Assembly (NCBI RefSeq): GCF_018904615.1
Contig: NZ_JADCNH010000013.1
Coordinates: forward strand, 45,166 to 109,165
Length of the DNA stretch: 64,000 bases
Direction of reading: 5' to 3'
Origin: Verticiella alkaliphila
Lineage (GTDB): Bacteria; Pseudomonadota; Gammaproteobacteria; Burkholderiales; Burkholderiaceae_B
A model generated the notes under the pieces. That model saw nothing but the letters and a program-made list of their open reading frames with translations, was not told the DNA's origin and did no database searches. The position numbers and the translations under genes are program-made. Below, one piece after another: positions 1-7,839 of this stretch (positions within the stretch are counted from its first letter, which is position 1; each line of letters starts with the position of its first letter).

Positions 1-486
1 CATTCGCACGGCGCGCATGAACATGGCGTATCGCGTCTTGACGCGGTGCTCGAGGGCAAGACACTGGAACTGTCGCTGATGGGCCCGGCGCACAATTTCG
101 TGGGCTTCGAGCATGCCCCGGAGACAGACGCCGATCGTGCGTCGATTGCCAAGGCGCAGGCCCAGCTGAAGGACGGCGCGGCCCTCTTCGGCCTGCCGGC
201 GGCTGCCGGTTGCAAGCTCGAGGACACCGATATCGATGTCGACCATGGAGCCGACAAGGAAGCCGCGCACGACCACGCCCACGAGCACGAGGACGATCAC
301 GACCACCGCGACTATTCGGCCGAGTACCGCTTCTCGTGCCAGGATCCGAAGGCGCTGTCTGCAATCGATGTCGGCGTGTTCAAGGCATTTCCGCAGACCA
401 CCGAGATCCGCTTCCAGCTGGCAATGCCAGGCGCGCAATCGGGCGGCTCGCTCACGCCCGAGGATGCCGTGATCTCGCTGCGCTGA
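1..486 (+). CDS. ZrgA-type (DUF2796) zinc-uptake protein, 5' end missing
   Basis: The reading frame is already open at base 1, so the start and presumed signal peptide lie outside the window. The visible N-terminal part reads HSHGAHEHGVSRLDAVLEGK and continues into a GFEHAP segment, the hallmark of DUF2796 proteins, known as ZrgA in the Vibrio zinc-uptake system. Near the middle (about bases 265-310) is a His/Asp/Glu-rich stretch (HDHAHEHEDDHDH), a plausible zinc-binding segment, followed by a conserved-looking YRFSC motif. ZrgA proteins are thought to act in the periplasm in zinc acquisition. The stop codon overlaps the next ATG by one base, so the gene is the head of, or within, an operon with an ABC ATPase and permease. 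A Zur regulator and a ZnuD-like receptor sit 3-5 kb downstream, which supports the zinc role. Confidence 0.85.
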   Translation, partial: HSHGAHEHGVSRLDAVLEGKTLELSLMGPAHNFVGFEHAPETDADRASIAKAQAQLKDGAALFGLPAAAGCKLEDTDIDVDHGADKEAAHDHAHEHEDDHDHRDYSAEYRFSCQDPKALSAIDVGVFKAFPQTTEIRFQLAMPGAQSGGSLTPEDAVISLR

Positions 487-1208
487 TGGCAGCGCCGACC
501 GACTCCCTGCTGGCCGCCGTCGATCTGCGGTTTGGCTACGGGCGCGGGCCGGACGTGATCGATCTGCCCGCGCTTGTGCTCGCGCCAGGCGAGCGCGTGT
601 TTCTGCACGGCCCGAGCGGCTGCGGCAAGAGCACGCTGCTCAATCTGCTCGCGGGCACGCTGTCGCCGCGCGCCGGTCGCATCACGGTGGCAGGCCTGGA
701 GGCGTCCGCGCTGCGCCGCGGTCAGCGTGATCGCCTGCGTGGCGAGCGCCTCGGCTTCATCTTCCAGCAGTTCAATCTGCTCCCCTTCCTGTCGGTCACG
801 GAGAACGTAATCCTGCCGTGCCGGTTCTCGCGCAAGCGGCGCGATGCCGCGCTGCGCGAACATGGCACGCTCGAAGCCGCCGCTCAGACCCTGCTGGCGG
901 CCCTGGGCCTGCGTGACCCGGCCATCGCGCGTGCGCGCGCCGGCGCCCTGTCCGTCGGCCAGCAGCAACGCGTGGCCGCAGCGCGGGCCCTGATCGGCGA
1001 TCCGGCGCTGGTGCTGGCCGACGAACCCACCTCGGCACTGGACGCCGACGCACAACGCGACTTCGTGGATCTCCTGTTCGCCCAGTGCGCCCGCACGGGC
1101 GCGGGCCTGCTCTTCGTGAGCCATGACGCCCGGCTCGCCACGCGCTTCGATCGCGTACAGGACTTGCGCGCGCTGAACCGCGCGCAGCGCACCGCGGAGG
1201 CCGTATGA
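486..1208 (+). CDS. ABC transporter ATP-binding protein (LolD/MacB-like), zinc cluster
   Basis: 240-residue ATPase. The Walker A motif is GPSGCGKST (about residues 43-51). The Q-loop lies in FIFQQFNLLPF and Walker B is ALVLADEPTSALD, followed by a switch histidine in FVSHD. The ABC signature is LSVGQQQR instead of the usual LSGGQ. The ATG start overlaps the stop of the ZrgA gene (TGATG), and the end overlaps the following permease by 4 bases, so the three genes are probably translationally coupled. The domain type matches ATPases that pair with FtsX/MacB-like permeases, which move substrates between membrane and periplasm or use mechanotransmission rather than classical import. In this context it probably serves zinc acquisition or remodelling with ZrgA; the exact substrate cannot be read from the sequence. 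Confidence 0.85.
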   Translation: MAAPTDSLLAAVDLRFGYGRGPDVIDLPALVLAPGERVFLHGPSGCGKSTLLNLLAGTLSPRAGRITVAGLEASALRRGQRDRLRGERLGFIFQQFNLLPFLSVTENVILPCRFSRKRRDAALREHGTLEAAAQTLLAALGLRDPAIARARAGALSVGQQQRVAAARALIGDPALVLADEPTSALDADAQRDFVDLLFAQCARTGAGLLFVSHDARLATRFDRVQDLRALNRAQRTAEAV

Positions 1209-2467
1209 CCAGCACCTTGTGGCGCATTGCGCTCGGCAGCCTCTGGAGCCGCCGCTTCACCGTCGTGCTGACGCTCGTGACCATCGCCGTGAGCGTGGCC
1301 TTGCTGCTGGGCGTCGAGCGGTTGCGCCAGGACGCGCGCCAGTCCTTCCTGCGCACGGTGTCCGGGATCGACCTCGTGGTCGGCGCCCGCGCACACCCCG
1401 TGCAGCTCATGCTGTACTCCGTGTTCCGCCTCGGCGAGGCCACCAACAACATCTCGTGGAATGCCTATCAGGCCGTGGCCAACCAACCCGGCGTCGGGTG
1501 GACGGTGCCGATATCCCTGGGCGATTCGCACCGCGGCTATCGCGTCGTCGGCACGACGGCGGGCTACTTCGATCACGTGCGCTACGCGGGCGACCAGCCG
1601 CTGGTGATGGCGCAAGGCAAGCGCTTCGACGGCCTCTTCGATGCCGTGGTGGGTGCCGCCGTGGCACGCGATCTGGGCTATGCGCCCGGTGAGCGCATCG
1701 TCCTCGCCCATGGCACATCGACCGCCAACCCCAACCTGCACGATGATCGCCCGTTCACGGTGAGCGGCGTGCTGGCCCCGACCGGTACGCCGATCGATCA
1801 CGCCATCTATGTGAGCCTGGAGGCTATCGAGGCCATCCACATGAATTGGCGCGCCGGCACCCGCATCGGCACGGCACCGGACCCGGACACGATCGATCCC
1901 GCGCGTCTTCAGCCACGCACGATCACGGCCTTCTATGTCGGGCTCGAGCGCCGCATGGCCGTGTTCGCCGTGCAACGCTGGGTCAACGAGTATCGGGCAG
2001 AGCCCATGACGGCCGTGTTGCCCGGCGTGGCCTTGCAGCAACTCTGGGGCTTGCTCGGCACGGCCGAGCGCGCACTGACCATCACGGCCGCGTGCGTGGT
2101 GCTGACCGGACTGCTGGGCCTGCTCGCCGTGCTGCTGGCCACGCTGGAGGAGCGCCGACGCGAGATGGCCATCCTGCGCGCCGTGGGCGCCTCACCCCGA
2201 CACGTCGCCGGCCTGCTGCTGTGGGAGGCGGCGCTGCTTGCCGTGCTCGGCACGGCCGTGGGCTATGTCCTGCTGCAAGGCGCTGCCGCAGCGCTGGCCC
2301 CCTGGCTGCAGGCGCAGTACGGCCTGCTCTTGAGCGTGGGCCTGCCCGGTGCCAACGAGTGGCGCCTGATGGGGCTGGTCGTGGCCAGTGCCCTTGCCGT
2401 ATCCTGCGTGCCTGCGCTGTTGGCGTACCGTCATTCGGTCGCCGACGGCATTACCGTCAAACACTGA
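1205..2467 (+). CDS. FtsX/MacB-type ABC transporter permease, zinc cluster
   Basis: 420-residue integral membrane protein. One N-terminal membrane helix (about residues 18-36) is followed by a large extracytoplasmic domain (about 40-280). Three further hydrophobic segments in the last 140 residues (TITAACVVLTGLLGLLAVLL; LLLWEAALLAVLGTAVGYVLL; LMGLVVASALAVSCVPALL) complete the four-helix FtsX topology. The cytoplasmic ERRREMAILRAVGASPRHV loop is the typical coupling motif of this family. ATGA overlap with the ATPase gene shows it is its partner. Such permeases lack the channel of ZnuB-type zinc importers, so the pair may support a periplasmic or outer-membrane step of zinc handling. That is inference from family and neighbourhood. 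Confidence 0.85.
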   Translation: MTSTLWRIALGSLWSRRFTVVLTLVTIAVSVALLLGVERLRQDARQSFLRTVSGIDLVVGARAHPVQLMLYSVFRLGEATNNISWNAYQAVANQPGVGWTVPISLGDSHRGYRVVGTTAGYFDHVRYAGDQPLVMAQGKRFDGLFDAVVGAAVARDLGYAPGERIVLAHGTSTANPNLHDDRPFTVSGVLAPTGTPIDHAIYVSLEAIEAIHMNWRAGTRIGTAPDPDTIDPARLQPRTITAFYVGLERRMAVFAVQRWVNEYRAEPMTAVLPGVALQQLWGLLGTAERALTITAACVVLTGLLGLLAVLLATLEERRREMAILRAVGASPRHVAGLLLWEAALLAVLGTAVGYVLLQGAAAALAPWLQAQYGLLLSVGLPGANEWRLMGLVVASALAVSCVPALLAYRHSVADGITVKH

Positions 2468-2478
2468 TGAGGAGTGCC

Positions 2479-3009
2479 ATGCGACGCTTCCCCCGCTTTC
2501 CGCCCACCGTGCTGTTCGGCCGCTTCCTGGCGCTCGGCGCGCTCGCGATGGCCCTGGCCGGCCCCGCGCCTGCCGCTGCCGCCGAGGTGCGCGAGATCGA
2601 CTGGCTGGAGATGATCCCGCCGGACGAGTTGAAGGAACTCGAGAAGATGACCGAGATCGAGGTGGACCACTCGGGCAACACGCCGGCCCCTGTGATCGGC
2701 AGCGACCGCACGGTGCCGACCATGGATGGTGTACGCGGCAAGCTGCCGGGCTACATCGTGCCGCTCGAGAGCGACGAGAAGAACCGCGTCACCGAGTTCT
2801 TCCTCGTGCCCTACTACGGCGCGTGCATCCACGTGCCGCCGCCACCAGGCAATCAGATCGTCTACGTCAAGCCCGCCAAGCCGGTGGAGAACGTCGAGAT
2901 CTGGAATCCGTACTGGATCGAAGGCACGATGCGCATCCGCGATGCGAAGAACGATGTGGCCTCGGCCTCGTACAGCTTCGAGGCGGACGACGTGCGGCCC
3001 TATCTCTGA
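2479..3009 (+). CDS. DUF3299 periplasmic protein, zinc cluster
   Basis: Small exported protein of about 176 residues. The N-terminus has Arg residues followed by a hydrophobic stretch and an AAAAEV junction, a good signal peptide; no lipobox cysteine is seen. The mature part starts EVREIDWLEMIPPDELKEL and contains GKLPGYIVPLE, FFLVPYYGACIHVPPPPGNQIVYV and YWIEGTMRI, the conserved core of DUF3299. A single cysteine followed by histidine (ACIH) is a possible metal ligand. The start chosen is the ATG at 2479 behind AGGAG (2470-2474); an alternative ATG at 2467 overlaps the permease stop (ATGA). DUF3299 genes commonly accompany DUF2796/ABC zinc clusters. The molecular function is not established. 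Confidence 0.8.
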   Translation: MRRFPRFPPTVLFGRFLALGALAMALAGPAPAAAAEVREIDWLEMIPPDELKELEKMTEIEVDHSGNTPAPVIGSDRTVPTMDGVRGKLPGYIVPLESDEKNRVTEFFLVPYYGACIHVPPPPGNQIVYVKPAKPVENVEIWNPYWIEGTMRIRDAKNDVASASYSFEADDVRPYL

Positions 3010-3057
3010 CCTTTCGCGGGCGACGCATGGCGTTGCCCTACGCCGGTTCTGCCTCAG

Positions 3058-3086
3058 GGCCTCGAGTGTCGACCGAGGCCTTTTTT
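3058..3086 (+). terminator. Rho-independent terminator after the ZrgA/ABC/DUF3299 operon
   Basis: A 7-bp perfect stem, GGCCTCG (3058-3064) and CGAGGCC (3074-3080), encloses a 9-base loop and is followed by six T residues (3081-3086). It closes the leftmost operon and separates it from the Zur-controlled receptor gene. Confidence 0.85.
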
Positions 3087-3231
3087 GTGTCGGCCGTGCC
3101 GGGAGGTAGGCACGAGGCGGATGGGGGTATTGCGGTGGGCCGGATCCGACATGTCACGGAGCCTGATACGGGCAGGTTCGCACTTGCGGCGCAGCTTTGT
3201 CTTTTTTCACGCCCACCTCTCTCGTTGATGA

Positions 3232-3280
3232 AGTTATGTAATAACATTGCGCTTCTTTGATGCAATGTTATTACATAACT
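3232..3280. promoter_or_regulatory. Paired Zur-box-like inverted repeat at the znuD start
   Basis: Two 19-base arms, AGTTATGTAATAACATTGC (3232-3250) and GCAATGTTATTACATAACT (3262-3280), are perfect reverse complements separated by 11 bases. Each arm contains TGTAATAACA or its complement, itself an imperfect palindrome of the TGTTATA-type core that Zur recognises in proteobacteria. The right arm ends one base before the ATG of the TonB receptor gene, and the zur gene lies just downstream of that gene, so it is very likely the Zur operator. A possible promoter overlaps it: -35 TTGCGC (3247-3252), 16-base spacer, -10 TATTAC (3269-3274). That would place the transcript start at or beside the ATG. 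Confidence 0.8.
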
Positions 3281-3281
3281 C

Positions 3282-5342
3282 ATGCCGATACCCGCGTTCT
3301 CCCTGCGTCCCCTCCCCCTGGCCCTTGGTGCTGCCCTGGCGTGCAGCCAGGCGCTTGCGCAGACGGCGCCGCCTCCCGTCTCACGCTTGACGCCGATCAC
3401 CGTCTCGGCCAGCCCGCTCGCACGCAGCGCCGAGGACACCATCCAGCCCGTGCACGTGCTGACCGAGGACGAGCTGGTCACGGCACGCGGCGCAACGCTG
3501 GGCGAGACACTGTCGGGCGAACCTGGCATGCAGTCCGACACCTTCGGCGCCGGTGCCGGCCGTCCGGTGATCCGCGGCCAGACCTCGCCGCGCGTGAAGG
3601 TGTTGTCGGATGGCTCCGAGATCCTGGACGCCTCTGCCGTGAGCCCAGACCACGCCATCGGTGTCGAGCCGATGCTCGCCCGGCAGATCGAGGTGCTGCG
3701 TGGGCCCGCCACCCTGCTCTATGGCGGCGGCGCGATCGGCGGCGTGGTCAACGTGCTGGACGAACGTGTGCCCACGCACGTACCCGAGAACGGTGTGGAA
3801 GGCACCGGGGAAGTTCGCCTCAATACCGGAGCACGTGAGCGCACCGGTCTCGTCGGCATCACCGCCGGCACTGGCAACCTGGCCGTGCGGGTCGAAGGCC
3901 TGAAGCGTCACAGCGACGACTATCGTGCGCCGGATCTCGACACGCGCCGCGTGCCTGGCACGTACAACGACACCAGCACCGGCACGCTCGGCGTCTCCTG
4001 GGTCACCCCGCGCGGCTACACCGGCATCGCCTACACACGCCAACGCAGCGAGTACGGCCTGCCCGGCCACTCGCACGAGTACGAGGATTGCCATCCGCAC
4101 GGCAGCCACCTGCATTGCGGCGGGCACGATCACGATCATGACCACGACGATCATGACCACGACCATGCGCATGGCGACGCCCACGAAAGCCCGTTCGTCG
4201 ACCTGCACAGCCAGCGCTGGGACCTGCGCAGCGAATACCGCGATCCGCTGCCCGGCTTCACGCGCATGCGCCTGCGGGCCGGCCACACGCAATACCGGCA
4301 CAGCGAGATCGAGGAAGACACGGCGGTGTCCGTCTTCCGGAACAAGGGCTATGACGCGCGCCTGGAGCTCGAGCATGCGCCGATCGCCGGCTGGCGCGGC
4401 GTGCTGGGTGCCCCCACCCTGCGCAGCACCTTCACCACCGAGGGCACGGAGGCCTTCATGCCGCGCACGGTGACGCGCAACACGGGGCTCTTCGCGCTCG
4501 AAACCTATGAATGGAACGACTGGCGCTTCGAAGTCGGCGCCCGGCATGAATGGCAGCGTGTCACACCGGACAATGCCCAGCCGCGCTACTCGGCCGGAGC
4601 GACGTCCCTGTCTGGCGCCGCGCTCTGGCGCTTCACGCCGGGCTATTCGCTCGGCCTGTCGCTCGCGCGCTCGCAGCGCATGCCCAACGCCCAGGAGCTC
4701 TATGCCCGCGGCGTGCATCTGGCCACCAACACATACGAGATCGGCACGCCCGATCTGCAGAAAGAGACGTCACACAACGTCGACCTGACCCTGCGCAAGG
4801 ATGCCGGCGATACGCGCTTTCAGGTGAGCGTGTTCCACAACCAGGTGAAGAACTACATCTACGCCGATACGCTGGATCAGTTCGAGGATTTCCGCCTGGT
4901 GCGCTATGCACAGCGCGATGCCCGCTTCACGGGGATTGAAGGCAAGGTCTCGCAGCGCCTGAACGCCATCTTCACGGCGTCGGCATTCGGCGACTACGTG
5001 CGCGCCCGCTTCGACGAGGGCGGCGGCAACCTGCCGCGCATTCCGTCGGCCCGCCTGGGCGTGGGCCTGAACGCGGATTGGCAGGCCTGGCGTGCCAGCG
5101 TAGAGTTCTCCCACGTCTACACGCAAGACCGCTTCGCCGCCTTCGAGAGCCGCACGGCAGGCTACAACCTGCTCGACGCCCGCGTGAGCTACCTCGGCCG
5201 GCTCGGCACCACCGACTACGAGATCTACCTGCGCGGCAACAATCTGCTCGACAAAGTGGCCTACAACCACGCATCGTTCCTCGCGCGTACCGTGCCGCTG
5301 CCAGGCCGCAACCTGACGCTGGGGGTGCGCGTGGCGTTCTGA
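3282..5342 (+). CDS. znuD: ZnuD-like TonB-dependent outer-membrane zinc receptor
   Basis: 686 residues. A signal peptide (about 1-27, ending in SQALAQ) is followed by a TonB box (ITVSA). The plug domain has GETLSGEPGM, RPVIRGQ and LRGPATLLYGGGAIGGVVNV, and the 22-strand beta-barrel ends in a C-terminal aromatic (GVRVAF). A loop at about residues 263-302 is extremely rich in His and Asp, with two Cys, typical of zinc-binding loops of ZnuD receptors. The receptor would import zinc across the outer membrane using TonB energy. The start is fixed because a TAA stop in the same frame lies three bases upstream of the ATG. There is no ribosome-binding site, and the Zur-box repeat runs to one base before the ATG. 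The zur gene follows 82 bases downstream. Confidence 0.92.
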   Translation: MPIPAFSLRPLPLALGAALACSQALAQTAPPPVSRLTPITVSASPLARSAEDTIQPVHVLTEDELVTARGATLGETLSGEPGMQSDTFGAGAGRPVIRGQTSPRVKVLSDGSEILDASAVSPDHAIGVEPMLARQIEVLRGPATLLYGGGAIGGVVNVLDERVPTHVPENGVEGTGEVRLNTGARERTGLVGITAGTGNLAVRVEGLKRHSDDYRAPDLDTRRVPGTYNDTSTGTLGVSWVTPRGYTGIAYTRQRSEYGLPGHSHEYEDCHPHGSHLHCGGHDHDHDHDDHDHDHAHGDAHESPFVDLHSQRWDLRSEYRDPLPGFTRMRLRAGHTQYRHSEIEEDTAVSVFRNKGYDARLELEHAPIAGWRGVLGAPTLRSTFTTEGTEAFMPRTVTRNTGLFALETYEWNDWRFEVGARHEWQRVTPDNAQPRYSAGATSLSGAALWRFTPGYSLGLSLARSQRMPNAQELYARGVHLATNTYEIGTPDLQKETSHNVDLTLRKDAGDTRFQVSVFHNQVKNYIYADTLDQFEDFRLVRYAQRDARFTGIEGKVSQRLNAIFTASAFGDYVRARFDEGGGNLPRIPSARLGVGLNADWQAWRASVEFSHVYTQDRFAAFESRTAGYNLLDARVSYLGRLGTTDYEIYLRGNNLLDKVAYNHASFLARTVPLPGRNLTLGVRVAF

Positions 5343-5347
5343 GGCCA

Positions 5348-5379
5348 GCGCGGGGCCGGGTACGCGGCCCCGCGCGTTT
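5348..5379 (+). terminator. Hairpin terminator after znuD
   Basis: An 11-bp perfect GC stem, GCGCGGGGCCG (5348-5358) and CGGCCCCGCGC (5365-5375), has a 6-base loop and is followed by GTTT. The T-run is short, so termination may be partial and allow some read-through into zur. Confidence 0.65.
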
Positions 5380-5424
5380 GCAGAGGCCCCGGATGACTGC
5401 TACCCTGCGGCGAACCGTTCTCTC

Positions 5425-5940
5425 ATGGCCCTCATGCCGAAGTCCCAGACCGCCGCCGCCCGTTCCCGCATCGAAGACGCCCTCTCGGTGGCCGATGCCC
5501 TGTGCGCGCGCCGCGGCAAGCGTTTCACGCCGATCCGCCGGAAGGTGCTGGAGCTGCTGCTGCAGCACCAGCGCAGCCTGAAGGCCTACGAACTGCTGGA
5601 CGAGATCCGTGCGGTGCATCCCAATGCAACGCCGCCCACTGTCTACCGGGCGTTGGATTTCCTCCTGGAGGAAGGTCTCGTCCACCGGGTGGACACGCTC
5701 AACACGTTCATCGCCTGTCGCGATGCCGACGGCGCGCCGCACAACCTGCTCGTGGTGTGCACCGCCTGCGGCCGCGTGGCCGAGATCCATGACGACGTGG
5801 TGCGCAGCCGGCTGGCCGAGCGCATCGCGGACGCTGGCTTCCGGCTGGCCGGCGACGAGATGGAAGTGAAGGCCTTGTGCGGCGACTGCCGGGCCGCCGC
5901 GCCCGAGCATTCGCACGACCACTCACACGCACACGACTAG
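5425..5940 (+). CDS. zur: Zinc uptake regulator Zur (Fur family)
   Basis: 171 residues. The winged-helix DNA-binding region includes RRKVLELLLQHQRSLKAYELLD and the recognition helix in TPPTVYRALDFLLEEGLVHRV. The dimerisation and metal domain has two CxxC pairs (CTACG and CGDC), the structural zinc site of Fur/Zur proteins, and histidines around EIHDD. The C-terminus ends in a His/Asp-rich tail (HSHDHSHAHD), common in Zur. Zur represses zinc-uptake genes when zinc is plentiful. The Zur-box repeat before the upstream receptor gene and the surrounding zinc genes support Zur over Fur or PerR. The start may be this ATG or the one three codons later; no clear ribosome-binding site decides between them. 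Confidence 0.92.
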   Translation: MALMPKSQTAAARSRIEDALSVADALCARRGKRFTPIRRKVLELLLQHQRSLKAYELLDEIRAVHPNATPPTVYRALDFLLEEGLVHRVDTLNTFIACRDADGAPHNLLVVCTACGRVAEIHDDVVRSRLAERIADAGFRLAGDEMEVKALCGDCRAAAPEHSHDHSHAHD

Positions 5941-5963
5941 GCTCCCCCCGCTGCCCCGCCGGA

Positions 5964-7739
5964 TCAGCTCTCGCGGAACTGCATCCGGTAGAACCCGGCG
6001 TACAGCCCATCGGCCGCCACGAGCTCGTCGTGCGTGCCGGATTCGTGGATCACGCCCTTGTCCAGCACGATGATGCGATCCGCATTGCGCACGGTGGAGA
6101 GCCGGTGCGCGATCACGAGCGTGGTCCGCCCCTGCATCAGGCGCTCGAGCGAGGCCTGGACCTGGCGCTCGGATTCGTTGTCCAGCGCCGAGGTGGCTTC
6201 GTCCAGGATCAGGATGGGCGCATCCTTGATGAGGGCGCGTGCGATGGCCAGACGTTGACGCTGGCCGCCCGACAGACGCGCGCCACGTTCGCCGACCAGG
6301 GTGTCCATGCCCTCGGGCAGCGATTCGACGAAGCTCTTCAGGTTCGCGGCCTCGAGTGCGGCCTCGATCTGCTCGCGCGTCGCGCCACCGGCCACGCCGT
6401 AGCCCACGTTCACCGCGATCGAGTCATCGAAGAGCACGACGTCCTGGCTCACGAGCGACAGGTGCGAGCGCAGGTTGTCCAGCGTGAGCCCCGCGATGTC
6501 CTCGCCGTCCACCGTGATGCGCCCGCTCGTGGGTGCGACGAAGCGCGGCAGCATGTTCATGAGCGTGGTCTTGCCGCTGCCCGAGCGGCCCACCAGCGCG
6601 ATCGTCTGTCCGGGCTCCGCCACGAACGAGATGTCCTGCACGGTGTCGGATTCCGCATCGGCATAGCGATGGCCGACGCTCTCATAGGCGACGCGCCCGC
6701 GCACCGGTGCCGGCAGCCGGCGCGTCCCGGTATCGGCTTCCTCGGGTTGATCGAGCAGGCGGAACACGCTTTCGGCGGCCACCAGCATGCGCTGCATGGG
6801 CCCGGCCGCGTTGGCCAGGCGCTTGAGCGGATCGAGCAGCTGCGCCATCGCGCCCATGAAGGCCGCGAAGCCACCCACCGTAAGCCCATCGCTCTCGGCC
6901 TGCGAGAGCGCCACCCAGATCACCGCGCCCAGCGCAATGGACAGGATGGCTTGCGAGGCCGGCCCCACGGCGCCGGAGGACGATGCCGCCCGGATCGCGA
7001 AACGGCGAAGGCGGGCGTTGACCTCGGCAAAGCGGCTGTTCTCGTAGTTGAACCCGTTGAAGAGCTTGACCACCCGCTGGCCCTCCAGGCCTTCGGTGAT
7101 GATGCGCGTCAACTCGGCGTTCATGTTGACGGTGTCGCGATTCACCGAACGCAGCTTGCGGATGAAGAGACGCGAGACGATGGCCGCCGGCGGCACCAGC
7201 ACCATCACGATGAGCGTGAGCTGCCACGACATGTAGAGCAGCACCCCAAAGAGCGCAATGACGATGAGGAATTCGCGCACCAGCGTGGCCAGCACCTCGG
7301 TGGCGTGCTGCATCACGGTCACCGAATCGATCGTGAAGCGATTGAGCAGCGCGGACGAACCGAATCGGCGCACGTCGCTGTCGGGCAGCTTCAACATGCG
7401 CGAGAACATGTCGCGTCGCAGATCGCGCAACACATTGTTCGCCACCCAGGCCATCAGGTAGTTGCTGAGGAAGGCGCAGGCGCCCCGCAGCACGAAGAGA
7501 CCCACCAGCACCAGCGGCAGGGCCCAGATGTAGGACGGCTTCTCGCCGCTGAAGCCCTCGTCGATGAGGGGCTTCAACAGCAAGGCGAGCAAGGGGTGCG
7601 TGGCGGCCACGCCCGCGGTGAAGAGCAGACCGACGGCCATGCCGTGCCAGTAGGGACGGACATGGGCGTAGATGCGGCGCCACAATTCACGGCGCACCGG
7701 ATGCGAGCCGGTGGCCAAGGCAGCCTGGGGTGATCTCAA
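5964..7739 (-). CDS. msbA: Lipid A/LPS-core flippase MsbA (ABC exporter)
   Basis: About 591 residues, the usual MsbA length. The N-terminal half is a six-helix ABC exporter membrane domain. The C-terminal half is the ATPase with Walker A GRSGSGKTT, Q-loop SLVSQDVVLFDD, signature LSGGQRQR, Walker B ILILDEATSALD and switch AHRLST. MsbA flips the lipid A-core precursor across the inner membrane. I chose the TTG at 7739 (LRSPQAALATG..) because GGAG precedes it by 5 bases and a divergent -10 element lies just upstream; an ATG at 7892 would begin inside the divergent heptosyltransferase gene. An LPS-core glycosyltransferase gene is divergently arranged, which fits the role. Confidence 0.9.
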   Translation of the reverse strand: MRSPQAALATGSHPVRRELWRRIYAHVRPYWHGMAVGLLFTAGVAATHPLLALLLKPLIDEGFSGEKPSYIWALPLVLVGLFVLRGACAFLSNYLMAWVANNVLRDLRRDMFSRMLKLPDSDVRRFGSSALLNRFTIDSVTVMQHATEVLATLVREFLIVIALFGVLLYMSWQLTLIVMVLVPPAAIVSRLFIRKLRSVNRDTVNMNAELTRIITEGLEGQRVVKLFNGFNYENSRFAEVNARLRRFAIRAASSSGAVGPASQAILSIALGAVIWVALSQAESDGLTVGGFAAFMGAMAQLLDPLKRLANAAGPMQRMLVAAESVFRLLDQPEEADTGTRRLPAPVRGRVAYESVGHRYADAESDTVQDISFVAEPGQTIALVGRSGSGKTTLMNMLPRFVAPTSGRITVDGEDIAGLTLDNLRSHLSLVSQDVVLFDDSIAVNVGYGVAGGATREQIEAALEAANLKSFVESLPEGMDTLVGERGARLSGGQRQRLAIARALIKDAPILILDEATSALDNESERQVQASLERLMQGRTTLVIAHRLSTVRNADRIIVLDKGVIHESGTHDELVAADGLYAGFYRMQFRES

Positions 7740-7795
7740 GACGACTCCGATTAGCCAGGACGCATGGCGTGAGCTGCCCGGCGTCCCCGGATGTT

Positions 7796-7819
7796 TACAA
7801 TGGCAGCGACCGAATTGTA
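7796..7819. promoter_or_regulatory. Back-to-back -10 elements between msbA and the heptosyltransferase gene
   Basis: TACAAT (7796-7801, plus strand) and ATTGTA (7814-7819, which reads TACAAT on the minus strand) face away from each other with 12 bases between them. Start sites would fall within a few bases of each other, giving leaders of about 30 bases for the heptosyltransferase gene and about 65-70 for msbA. No strong -35 boxes are visible. Confidence 0.5.
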
Positions 7820-7839
7820 CGCGCCCGCTGCGCCCCGTC

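Noticed and set aside
4070..4190. His/Asp codon repeats in znuD as a tandem DNA repeat
   Set aside because: The repetition follows from the metal-binding protein loop; the DNA is not a regular repeat beyond the short GAYCAY codon pattern.
5877..7733. Long plus-strand open frame opposite msbA
   Set aside because: It is low-complexity, rich in Arg, His and Gln, and has no recognisable domain; msbA motifs are complete on the minus strand.
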